A stretch of DNA of 8,073 nucleotides, from positions 1 to 8,073 of the forward strand of contig CAMPIQ010000161.1 in NCBI GenBank assembly GCA_946886475.1, given 5' to 3'. The notes beneath the pieces are model-generated. The model did no database searches. It saw only the letters and a list, made by a program, of their open reading frames with translations, and was not told where the DNA came from. This DNA is from an uncultured Chitinophagales bacterium (GTDB taxonomy: Bacteria > Bacteroidota > Bacteroidia > Chitinophagales > Chitinophagaceae). Within the stretch, counting starts at the first letter, position 1. Each line of letters starts with the position of its first letter. Shown piece after piece: positions 1 to 6,857 of the stretch. Made by a program: the position numbers and the translations under genes.

Positions 1-1
1 C

Positions 2-3000
2 TATTATGTAAGCCAGGTAAATACCACCACCGGTTGTGAAGGCCCAAGGGCTTCTATTACAGTGAGCGTGAAGCCTACACCACAAATTGCCGGCGGCACA
101 TCAATAAATCCCACTACTTGTAATTCATCAACCGGATCTATCAGTGTTACGGGCTTAAGCGCCAATACCAGCTATTCCGTCAGTTACACCAAAAACGGAA
201 CAGCCCAGACCATAACACTCAGCTCTAATGCCTCCGGCCTGATTAAGATCACGGGTCTTTCTTCCGGAAGCTATACCGATATCTCCGTTACCAAAGATGG
301 ATGTTCCTCCAATACCGTTGGCCCATTTTCTTTGTCTGATCCCAATCCACCTGCAACTCCGGTGGCATCAGGTTCCGGCACTTATTGCAGCGGATCATCC
401 ATACAGTTGAATGCATCATCCACTACCGGTAGTGTTGGTTATGCCTGGTCGGGGCCCAATGGTTTTTCCAGCAATCTGCAAAACCCTGTCATCAGCAATG
501 CAGGTGTGAATGCCAGCGGAACCTATCATGTTATTGCCACGCTTAATGGATGCAGTTCATCAGCTGGTTCTGTAACGGTAACCGTAAATGCAACGCCAAA
601 TGCACCTTCTCTTACTTCCAATGCACCTATTTGCAGTGGTAATACGCTTAACTTATCTGCCAGCACCAATATGGCTAATGTTGGTTATTCATGGACAGGA
701 CCAAATGGTTTTACCAGCAGTCTTCAGAATCCATCTATTGCCAATGCAACGGCTGCGGTCAGCGGCGCATATATCGTGACCGCTACTTCGGTTACGGGTA
801 GTTGTTTGTCTTCTCCATCTACTATCAATGTTACTGTAAAGCCAACGCCGCAAATAACAAATGCAGTTGTTGCCAACCCGTCAAATTGTGCATCATCTAC
901 CGGCAGCATCACATTATCAGGGTTAACGGCCAACACTACCTATACTGTAAACTATCAAAAGAACGGATCACCCGTAACAGCGGCTATAACTTCAACTGCA
1001 TCTGGCAGCCTCACCATCGGTAACCTTAGTTCAGGTACTTATACCAGTATCAGCCTGAGTCTGAATGGTTGTTCATCCAACACCGTTGGACCATTCACCT
1101 TAACAGATCCTGATCCTCCTGCAGTTCCTCTTGTAGAAAGTAATGGTCCGGTTTGTACAGGTGCCTCTTTGAATCTTATGGCATCCACCACCTCTGGAGG
1201 AACTGCCGGCTATTCATGGACCGGACCGGATGGTTTTACCAGTAACCAGCAGAACCCTGTATTAAATAATGTAACCACTGCACAAAGTGGAACGTATACG
1301 GTTGTATTAACCATTAACGGTTGTTCATCTTCATCTTCTGTCAATGCAACCATACATCCCAAACCATCCAAACCTTCGGTATTAAGGCCTGTGGTTTATT
1401 GTGAAAATGATAATGCGGTTGCACTTACAGCTACTGCATCGGGAAGTAACGTGTTAACATGGTTTGATAATCAAAGTCTTTCTAATGGATCTTCAAACCC
1501 GCTTGTTCCATCTACTGCTGCTGCGGGTGATTATTATTTTTATGTGATCCAGACAAACGGCTTCGGTTGTAATAGTGATACTTCCAGGATTCCCGTAAAA
1601 GTGTATCCTTCCATTACCGGAAATGTTATTGGAAATGACCAGGCTATCTGCTCTGGAAATATTCCAGCAACCATTATTCCGTCATCTGCATTATCAGGTG
1701 GTACAGGCTCTTACCAATACCAGTGGCAATTTTCCACGGATAATGGAACCAGCTGGACAAACATAAGCGGGGCTACTACGGCCAACTATAGTCCGGGTGC
1801 ATTGTTTGTTCCAACACGTTTTAGAAGGCTGGTACATAGTGGCCCCTGTACGGATCATATTTCCAATGAAGTGTTGATAGATGTGAATGGAACACTGGCA
1901 GCTTATGAAATTGGAAGTGCACAAACCATTTGTGCCGGTGCCATTCCTGTTCTGTTAAATGGTCAGGCACCAACCGGTGGTAATGGTACGTACACCTATC
2001 AATGGCAATCATCAACAGATCAAATCAACTGGACTGATATTGCCGGAACCAATACGCAGGATTTTCAACCTGCAGCCTTAAATAATACAACTCATTACAG
2101 AAGGAAAGTGATCAGCGGACCATGCAGTGTATTTTCTTCCGTTGTTACCATTACGGTTAATCCGGTGCCGGTATTGAATTCAATAGCAGATCAGATTTAT
2201 TGTAGTAATGTTTCAACCCTGCCGGTTAATTTCAGCACCAATGTATCAAACAATATAAGTTACAGCTGGACCAATAACAATCCTTCAACAGGGCTGGCAA
2301 CTTCAGGATCGGGAAATATTCCATCATTTACAACCATCAATAATGAAGATCCGAAGGTTCCGGTAATCAGTAATATTACAGTTATACCTGTATACACATC
2401 AAACAGCGTGGCCTGTGCTGGTAATCCCGGAGCTTTTACGGTTACGGTTCTTCCTTTTATTGCCATCAGTCCGGTAGATGATATGGTTGTATGTACCGGA
2501 ACGAACATTCCTTCATTCACTCCATCACACAACGCGGCGCCTTTCAATGGCAGCACGGTAAGCTTTAAATGGACAGTCACCGGTTCGGGTACCACACTTG
2601 CATCAGGCTCAGGTTCAGTGATCCCATCTTTCAATACTTTAAATACAGGTAATACGGATCTTGTTACCACCATTTCCATTACACCTGTTTATTCTTTTGG
2701 CGGAAAGAATTGTGATGGTTCAATTGAAGAATATGCAGTGACAGTGAAACCGGCTACTCCCGGTGCGGGTGCAGGTGCAGATGCAATTCTTTGTGCCGCT
2801 ACTTCATATACTATGAGTGCTGTTGCCATTCCGGGAACTACAGGTCTCTGGACTCAGGTGAGTGGTAACCTGGTAGTGATAACAGATCCGGCATCATCCA
2901 CCACAACTGTAACCGGATTACAGGAAGGGGAGACCTATGGTTTTGAATGGATGATCACCGGCTTTGCATCCTGTCCGCCAACAAAGGATACTGTTACTAT

Positions 3001-6000
3001 AAAAGTGGAACCGCAACTGGTAAATACAATTGATACCGGTGAACAAACTATTTGTTATGGACAACCGGTCACCATAAACGGTTTTGTTCCTTCAGGTGGT
3101 AATGGTACCTATCAATACCAATGGCAATCAAGTACGGATGGTATCAACTGGAATGACCTTCCGGGGTTTACGTCTGCAGGTATTACCTATACACCAACAC
3201 AAACTATTTATTTAAGAAGGAGGGTCACTTCACTGCCCTGCCAGAATGAAAGCATGGCAGTGCATGTAATTGTTCAACCGCCTGTTTCCAACAATAACAT
3301 TTCTGCAGATCAGTCCATCTGTATCAATACCGCTGCTTCATTAGTAGTGGGTTCTTCGCCATCAGGTGCCAATGGTTCTTTTCAATACCAGTGGCAGCAG
3401 TCGGTAGACAATGGAAACACCTGGACGGATATTGCAGGTGCCACCAGCCGGGATCATGATCCGGGCATCCTGGTACTGACAACCTCCTATCGAAGGAATG
3501 TTTTTTCCAATTTGTGTACAGGGCCTCAGAGCAGTATGAGCAATGTGGTTACGATCACAGTGAATCCGGATGCGCGGTCCGTTTTTACGGCAACAAAAGA
3601 TAGTTCCTGTGCACCCTTCCTGATCGATCCGGCTGTAATTCTTTTGCAACAGTTTCCTGACCGGAATAGCAGCTATCAATGGTATGCTGATGGAAGTTTT
3701 ATTGGACAGGGTACATCATTCCCGGGGTATATCCTTAACAACAGCAGGGATTCGGTTAAGATCAAACTGGTAGCGATCAGTAGTTTTGGTTGTCTGAATG
3801 ACAGCACGGAGCTTACGTTCTATACATTCGAAGAACCACTGCCATCATTTACCTTAAGCGATACTATGGGATGTGGCCCGCTAACTATACATATTAATAA
3901 TACAACTCCACATGCCGGGTTGTTTCAGTACCATTGGAATTTTGGTAATGGTGAAACATCATTGCTGCAGCAACCGGCACCGGTAACTTTTGCTTCCAAT
4001 CCAACATTTGGAGACACCACTTATGTGATCACATTAACGGTTACTTCCCAGTGCAATACTTATATCATCAGGGATTCGGTAAGCGTTAAATCAAAACCAA
4101 AAGCCCTGTTCTCGCCCGATCACTCCGTAGGATGTTCACCCATGACGGTAGTATTCAATAACAATTCCGCAGGAAGAGGTAACAGTTATACCTGGTATTT
4201 TGATGATGGTTCCATCCCTGTTACCACTTCGGAGGCCATACCGGTATCCCATACTTTTCATACGGGCGTTCAGGATACATTCCATGTAAAACTGGTGGCC
4301 TTAAATGAATGTGGGTCTGATACACTTACTTATGCCATAGTGGTTTCGCCCAACCAGGTGCAACTGGATTTTGCTATCAATGGCAACCAGTTCTCGGGTT
4401 GTTCGCCCCATGTGGTACAGTTCATCAACAATTCCAGTGGAGCCAGTCACTTTGCATGGAACTTCGGCGATAATAATATCACCAATACAACGGATAACAT
4501 TGACACGGTATCGCATACTTATCTTTTACCAGGAACTTATACCATCACGCTTACGGCATCAAATGGTTGTAGTGATACCACCACAACGGAAACCATCATA
4601 GTTTATCCAAAACCGGAAGCCGGGTTTACTCCTGACGCTTTCACTGCCTGTATTGGTGATACCATACGATTCACCAATCATACTTCAGGAGCAAATTCCT
4701 ATCTCTGGATATTCGGTGATGGTGCCACCTCTTCATTAAATGATCCTTCACATCATTTTACAGCGGCCGGTATCTACACGGTAAAGCTGGTAGCTTATAA
4801 TTTCAATGCGCCCGGAACGGTTTGTACCGATACGGTGGAACAGCAGATACAAATTGCTACACATTTACCCGGAGCATTTGACGTTTCGGCTTCTGTTGGT
4901 TATTGCGCTCCGTTTACCGTTCAGTTCAGCAATCTTCATATTCCCTCTGTACAAACAAGCTGGGATTTTGGAGATGGCAGTACTGCAACAGGTGATCATG
5001 TTTCGCATACGTTTATGGAAGCAGGCAGTTACCTGGTAACACTTGTGGTTACTGTGCCTGGTGGATGTACCTACACTGCAACAAAAAATATTCAGGTATT
5101 GGGACCTTCCGGTACCTGGACACATCATACCGGTTATTCATGCCCGGAACAGAATGCGCTTTTCCAGGTCAATATCAATAATACCGATAGCCTCACGTAT
5201 CATTTCGGCGATGGCCATACACTTGTTACAACAGACAACGTGGTTTACCACCATTATGAAAATCCGGGATTGTACTTTCCCCGTGTGTTCCTGAATAATA
5301 CGGCTGGTTGCGCCATTGAACTGCCGGGCATTGATACCATAAGAGTAGATAAGATATCTGCAGGATTCACTTATTCCAGGCAAAATAATTGCGGCTATAC
5401 AACGGTAAACTTTACCGATACAAGTTTTGCATTCTTCGGAAAAGATCAGGTGCAGTGGAATTTCGGGGATGGCACCATAGCAACAGGCGGTCAGGTTACT
5501 CACCAGTACGGAACTTCCGGAAATTATATTGTTCAATTGATTGTTACAGGCAATAGCGGATGTACCGATACGGTTGCAGTGACATTGAATATTCATGTAA
5601 ACAATGTACCGGTGGCGGAGATCTCGGCCGTACAGGAAACCTGCCAGGGTTACAAGGTGCAATTCAATAGTAATATTCAATCTTCCGATGCCATTGACGT
5701 GTTGCAATGGAGCATCTCCAATGGCGTCACCAATACCAACAGTAATTTCACATACACGTTTTCGCAAACCGGTACTTACACTATAAGACTGATAACCGGT
5801 ACCATCAACGGATGTTTTGATACTGCCTACCATAGTTTGGAAGTAAAACCTTCTCCAACCATCATGGCAGTTAATGATATCATTCTTTGCCGCGGCAGTA
5901 GTGCGCCATTAACAGCATCGGGTGTTAATGTGATACAGTATAACTGGATGCCATTGCAGGGATTGAGTTGCTATGATTGTCAAAGTCCTGTTGCTTCACC

Positions 6001-6853
6001 AGTACAAACCACACCCTATATCATACAGGGTACAAATAATGTTGGATGCTCAGCCTATGATACAGTGATCGTAACTGTGATTCAGCCACTGCATATTTCA
6101 GTTAGTGCCGATGACAGTATATGTACCGGATCTTCAACCCACCTGCTGGCCAGCGGCGCTACAACTTATAGCTGGTCGCCGTCAGCTGATCTGAATAACA
6201 CGGCCATATCCAATCCAACAGCTTCACCTGCTGTTACTACCACTTATCGTGTTGTTGGTTATGATGGATACAATTGTTTTACTGATACGGCATTTGTTAC
6301 CGTTGCCGTGGGTGAATATCCTATCGTTGGTCTTGGTCCGGATCTGACCCTGGCCACCGGCACCCTGCATCCATTGGCCAGCACTATACAAAATGGTCCG
6401 GTCAGTATCTGGCAATGGTCGCCATCAACAGATCTCAGTTGTAACAACTGCCCGCTTCCCATTGCAAACATTAAAAAAGATATTGGATATAGTGTAATGG
6501 TTACAACGCCTTATGGCTGCAGTGCGCGGGACAGCATTAACATCAGGACGTTCTGTGAAGAAGCCCAGGTGTTTATTCCAAATGCATTTACACCCAACGG
6601 TGATGGATACAATGATATATTGATGGTAAGGGCGTCAGGAGTTGCCATGGTAAGATCATTCAGGATCTTCAACAGGTGGGGAGAACTGGTCTTTGAAAGG
6701 TCCAACGCCATTCCAAACGATCCCCAATACGGATGGGATGGAAAGATCAAGGGTATTATTGGCGGACCAGATGTATATGTTTATACAGCTGAAGTGGTAT
6801 GCGAAAATGGAAGCACTTATACGTATAAAGGAAATGTAACCATACTAAAATAG
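2..6853 (+). CDS. Giant multi-domain surface adhesin with T9SS type B C-terminal sorting domain (5' partial)
   Basis: The reading frame is open from the first complete codon (nt 2) to TAG at 6851-6853, giving 2283 codons. The GTG at 62 is only an internal valine: the 20 codons before it (YYVSQVNTTTGCEG...) encode the end of an ordinary Ig-like module, so the start and signal peptide lie upstream. Seen in order: an Ig-like A-B-B-A-B block, C-type modules with a YQWQ core flanking PKD-like modules, a run of PKD modules with WxFGDG-type motifs, three Ig-like modules, and a type B sorting domain. Most modules carry two cysteines, as expected for an exported protein with disulfides. No membrane segment or catalytic motif is visible. 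Family knowledge: such proteins are exported by the type IX secretion system and act as adhesins or surface filaments, SprB of Flavobacterium johnsoniae being the model. Inference: a cell-surface adhesin of unknown ligand. The partner PorP/SprF gene follows after 4 bases, so the two are probably co-transcribed. No frameshift is seen. The class is secure; the exact role is not. Confidence 0.95.
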   Translation, partial: YYVSQVNTTTGCEGPRASITVSVKPTPQIAGGTSINPTTCNSSTGSISVTGLSANTSYSVSYTKNGTAQTITLSSNASGLIKITGLSSGSYTDISVTKDGCSSNTVGPFSLSDPNPPATPVASGSGTYCSGSSIQLNASSTTGSVGYAWSGPNGFSSNLQNPVISNAGVNASGTYHVIATLNGCSSSAGSVTVTVNATPNAPSLTSNAPICSGNTLNLSASTNMANVGYSWTGPNGFTSSLQNPSIANATAAVSGAYIVTATSVTGSCLSSPSTINVTVKPTPQITNAVVANPSNCASSTGSITLSGLTANTTYTVNYQKNGSPVTAAITSTASGSLTIGNLSSGTYTSISLSLNGCSSNTVGPFTLTDPDPPAVPLVESNGPVCTGASLNLMASTTSGGTAGYSWTGPDGFTSNQQNPVLNNVTTAQSGTYTVVLTINGCSSSSSVNATIHPKPSKPSVLRPVVYCENDNAVALTATASGSNVLTWFDNQSLSNGSSNPLVPSTAAAGDYYFYVIQTNGFGCNSDTSRIPVKVYPSITGNVIGNDQAICSGNIPATIIPSSALSGGTGSYQYQWQFSTDNGTSWTNISGATTANYSPGALFVPTRFRRLVHSGPCTDHISNEVLIDVNGTLAAYEIGSAQTICAGAIPVLLNGQAPTGGNGTYTYQWQSSTDQINWTDIAGTNTQDFQPAALNNTTHYRRKVISGPCSVFSSVVTITVNPVPVLNSIADQIYCSNVSTLPVNFSTNVSNNISYSWTNNNPSTGLATSGSGNIPSFTTINNEDPKVPVISNITVIPVYTSNSVACAGNPGAFTVTVLPFIAISPVDDMVVCTGTNIPSFTPSHNAAPFNGSTVSFKWTVTGSGTTLASGSGSVIPSFNTLNTGNTDLVTTISITPVYSFGGKNCDGSIEEYAVTVKPATPGAGAGADAILCAATSYTMSAVAIPGTTGLWTQVSGNLVVITDPASSTTTVTGLQEGETYGFEWMITGFASCPPTKDTVTIKVEPQLVNTIDTGEQTICYGQPVTINGFVPSGGNGTYQYQWQSSTDGINWNDLPGFTSAGITYTPTQTIYLRRRVTSLPCQNESMAVHVIVQPPVSNNNISADQSICINTAASLVVGSSPSGANGSFQYQWQQSVDNGNTWTDIAGATSRDHDPGILVLTTSYRRNVFSNLCTGPQSSMSNVVTITVNPDARSVFTATKDSSCAPFLIDPAVILLQQFPDRNSSYQWYADGSFIGQGTSFPGYILNNSRDSVKIKLVAISSFGCLNDSTELTFYTFEEPLPSFTLSDTMGCGPLTIHINNTTPHAGLFQYHWNFGNGETSLLQQPAPVTFASNPTFGDTTYVITLTVTSQCNTYIIRDSVSVKSKPKALFSPDHSVGCSPMTVVFNNNSAGRGNSYTWYFDDGSIPVTTSEAIPVSHTFHTGVQDTFHVKLVALNECGSDTLTYAIVVSPNQVQLDFAINGNQFSGCSPHVVQFINNSSGASHFAWNFGDNNITNTTDNIDTVSHTYLLPGTYTITLTASNGCSDTTTTETIIVYPKPEAGFTPDAFTACIGDTIRFTNHTSGANSYLWIFGDGATSSLNDPSHHFTAAGIYTVKLVAYNFNAPGTVCTDTVEQQIQIATHLPGAFDVSASVGYCAPFTVQFSNLHIPSVQTSWDFGDGSTATGDHVSHTFMEAGSYLVTLVVTVPGGCTYTATKNIQVLGPSGTWTHHTGYSCPEQNALFQVNINNTDSLTYHFGDGHTLVTTDNVVYHHYENPGLYFPRVFLNNTAGCAIELPGIDTIRVDKISAGFTYSRQNNCGYTTVNFTDTSFAFFGKDQVQWNFGDGTIATGGQVTHQYGTSGNYIVQLIVTGNSGCTDTVAVTLNIHVNNVPVAEISAVQETCQGYKVQFNSNIQSSDAIDVLQWSISNGVTNTNSNFTYTFSQTGTYTIRLITGTINGCFDTAYHSLEVKPSPTIMAVNDIILCRGSSAPLTASGVNVIQYNWMPLQGLSCYDCQSPVASPVQTTPYIIQGTNNVGCSAYDTVIVTVIQPLHISVSADDSICTGSSTHLLASGATTYSWSPSADLNNTAISNPTASPAVTTTYRVVGYDGYNCFTDTAFVTVAVGEYPIVGLGPDLTLATGTLHPLASTIQNGPVSIWQWSPSTDLSCNNCPLPIANIKKDIGYSVMVTTPYGCSARDSINIRTFCEEAQVFIPNAFTPNGDGYNDILMVRASGVAMVRSFRIFNRWGELVFERSNAIPNDPQYGWDGKIKGIIGGPDVYVYTAEVVCENGSTYTYKGNVTILK
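71..361 (+). repeat. Module A, copy 1 (Ig-like/SprB-like repeat within adhesin)
   Basis: This 97-residue module begins KPTPQI and ends DPNPPATP. Its pattern is NPxxCxSSTGSI, then GLxANTxYxVxYxKNG, then LSSGxYTxIS, then GCSSNTVGPF. It aligns without gaps to a second copy at 839-1129, with 57 of 97 residues identical by my hand count. The C-x-S-S-T-G-S-I start recalls SprB-type repeats of Bacteroidota adhesins, but I cannot assign a named family with certainty. The two cysteines could form one disulfide per module. Confidence 0.85.
362..598 (+). repeat. Module B, copy 1 (Ig-like, GPxGF motif)
   Basis: This is an Ig-like module of about 79 residues. The pattern is YCSGSSIQLNAS, then YAWSGPNGFSSNLQNP, then SGTYHVIATLNGCSS, then VTVTV. 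The W-x-GP-x-GF core and the SGTY...GC ending are common in Bacteroidota extracellular repeat proteins. Related copies lie at 599-838 and 1130-1366. Confidence 0.85.
599..838 (+). repeat. Module B, copy 2 (Ig-like, GPxGF motif)
   Basis: This module has the same pattern as copy 1: ICSGNTLNLSAS, YSWTGPNGFTSSLQNP, SGAYIVTATS and a closing INVTV. It directly follows copy 1, making the only B-B tandem in the window, and runs straight into module A copy 2. Confidence 0.85.
839..1129 (+). repeat. Module A, copy 2 (Ig-like/SprB-like repeat within adhesin)
   Basis: This is the second 97-residue A module, starting KPTPQITNA and ending DPDPPAVP. It lies exactly 768 nt (256 codons) after copy 1, with no gap needed in the alignment. 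The stretch GCSSNTVGPF is identical in both copies, but its codons differ at five third positions (299-328 versus 1067-1096). The duplication is therefore old and maintained at the protein level. Confidence 0.85.
1130..1366 (+). repeat. Module B, copy 3 (Ig-like, GPxGF motif)
   Basis: The pattern is VCTGASLNLMAS, YSWTGPDGFTSNQQNP, SGTYTVVLTINGCSSSSS, then a short strand and the linker HPKPSKP. It follows module A copy 2 just as B copy 1 follows A copy 1, which supports a duplicated A-B unit. No second B follows here; a divergent module of about 85 residues (1367-1621, core VLTWFDNQ and GDYYFYVIQ) comes next. Confidence 0.8.
1622..1888 (+). repeat. Module C, copy 1 (YQWQ-type Ig-like module)
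   Basis: The pattern is NDQAICSGNIP, GGTGSYQYQWQFSTDNG, SWTNISGATTANYSPG, then RFRRLVHSGPC and a closing hydrophobic strand. The WQxSxDxGxxWxxIxGA core with a following RR...C is a recurrent Bacteroidota adhesin module. Four copies occur in the window. Confidence 0.85.
1901..2161 (+). repeat. Module C, copy 2 (YQWQ-type Ig-like module)
   Basis: The pattern is SAQTICAGAIP, GGNGTYTYQWQSSTDQ, NWTDIAGTNTQDFQPA, HYRRKVISGPC, then VVTITVNP. It contains the 14-base stretch ggtggtaatggtac (1976-1989), which recurs exactly in copy 3 (3095-3108). Confidence 0.85.
2162..2449 (+). repeat. PKD-like module D, copy 1
   Basis: This module of about 96 residues has the pattern ADQIYCSN, YSWTNNNPSTGLATSGSG, IPSFTTIN, ITVIPVY, ACAGNPGAFTVTV. 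The GSGxIPSF core and the ITVxPVY strand are shared with the next module, so the two form a tandem pair. It resembles the PKD-like modules common in T9SS substrates; the family name is inferred from memory of the motif. Confidence 0.75.
2450..2752 (+). repeat. PKD-like module D, copy 2
   Basis: The pattern is DDMVVCTGTNIPSF, FKWTVTGSGTTLASGSG, IPSFNTLN, ISITPVY, CDGSIEEYAVTVKP. It matches copy 1 in order and spacing but is clearly diverged. Confidence 0.75.
2753..3019 (+). repeat. PKD-like module E (GLWTQVSG type)
   Basis: This is a single module of about 89 residues: GAGADAILCAATSYTMSA, GLWTQVSGN, DPASSTTTVTGLQEGETYGF, EWMI, then DTVTIKVEP. The W-x-x-x-S-G and T-x-V-x-G-L-x-x-G-x-Y-x-F pattern is frequent in gliding-motility-associated proteins. 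It has no second copy in the window. Confidence 0.75.
3020..3283 (+). repeat. Module C, copy 3 (YQWQ-type Ig-like module)
   Basis: The pattern is GEQTICYGQPVTINGFVPSG, then GNGTYQYQWQSSTDGINW, YLRRRVTSLPC and VHVIVQP. It is closest by eye to copy 2, with which it shares GGNGTY, YQWQSSTD and a 14-base identical DNA stretch. Confidence 0.85.
3284..3568 (+). repeat. Module C, copy 4 (YQWQ-type Ig-like module)
   Basis: The pattern is SADQSICINTAASLVVG, GSFQYQWQQSVDNG, TWTDIAGATSRDHDPG, SYRRNVFSNLC, VVTITVNP. The first half is closest in layout to copy 1 (DNGxxW...AGAT). It is the last module before the PKD run. Confidence 0.85.
3569..5853 (+). repeat. Run of about nine PKD and PKD-like modules
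   Basis: PKD modules are beta-sandwiches of about 80-95 residues, common in surface and secreted proteins as spacers or binding modules. Core W/Y-x-F-G-D-G motifs lie at 3935 (WNFGNG), 4193 (WYFDDG), 4457 (WNFGDN), 4706 (WIFGDG), 4961 (WDFGDG), 5198 (YHFGDG) and 5456 (WNFGDG). Most are followed by a SHTF/Y...GxYxVxL strand. The first module (3569 to about 3830) has only a degenerate WYADG, and the last (about 5610-5853) has WSISNG but keeps the YTFSQTGTYTIRL strand. Each module usually carries one cysteine near its start and one near its end. Exact boundaries are approximate. Confidence 0.9.
5854..6556 (+). repeat. Three Ig-like modules preceding the sorting domain
   Basis: Three modules of about 75-82 residues begin at about 5854, 6083 and 6311. 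Their shared pattern is a C-x-G-S-S or equivalent strand, Y/W-x-W-x-P, a loop with paired residues, P-x-A-x-P, T-x-Y-x-V and G-C-x-x-x-D. The first and third have a CxxC loop (LSCYDCQSP, LSCNNCPLP); the second has no cysteines in that loop (LNNTAISNP). This kind of module commonly lies just before type B sorting domains in Bacteroidota. Confidence 0.85.
6569..6850 (+). other. T9SS type B C-terminal sorting domain (gliding-motility-associated, CHU_C-like)
   Basis: The last 94 residues of the adhesin carry the hallmark motifs of this family: IPNAFTPNGDGYND (6575 onward), FNRWGELVFE (6668 onward), GWDGK (6731-6745), VYVYTAEVVC and the terminal KGNVTILK. Family knowledge: this domain directs passage through the type IX secretion pore and, for type B, needs partners beyond those used by type A signals, often a PorP/SprF protein. 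The domain is full length and ends at the stop codon, so the C-terminal signal is intact. Confidence 0.96.
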
Positions 6854-6857
6854 AAGT

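Noticed and set aside
62..64. GTG at 62 as the true start of the large gene
   Set aside because: It lies inside the closing strand of an Ig-like module, has no signal peptide after it, and the frame is open upstream to the window edge.
2260..2679. 139-residue open frame on the minus strand
   Set aside because: It is opposite the D modules of the adhesin and its valine/threonine-rich product mirrors their codon pattern. No independent support.
5138..5833. 231-residue open frame on the minus strand
   Set aside because: It lies wholly opposite the PKD-coding region, has no recognisable domain and no start context, and the plus-strand frame there is clearly coding. It is a shadow frame.
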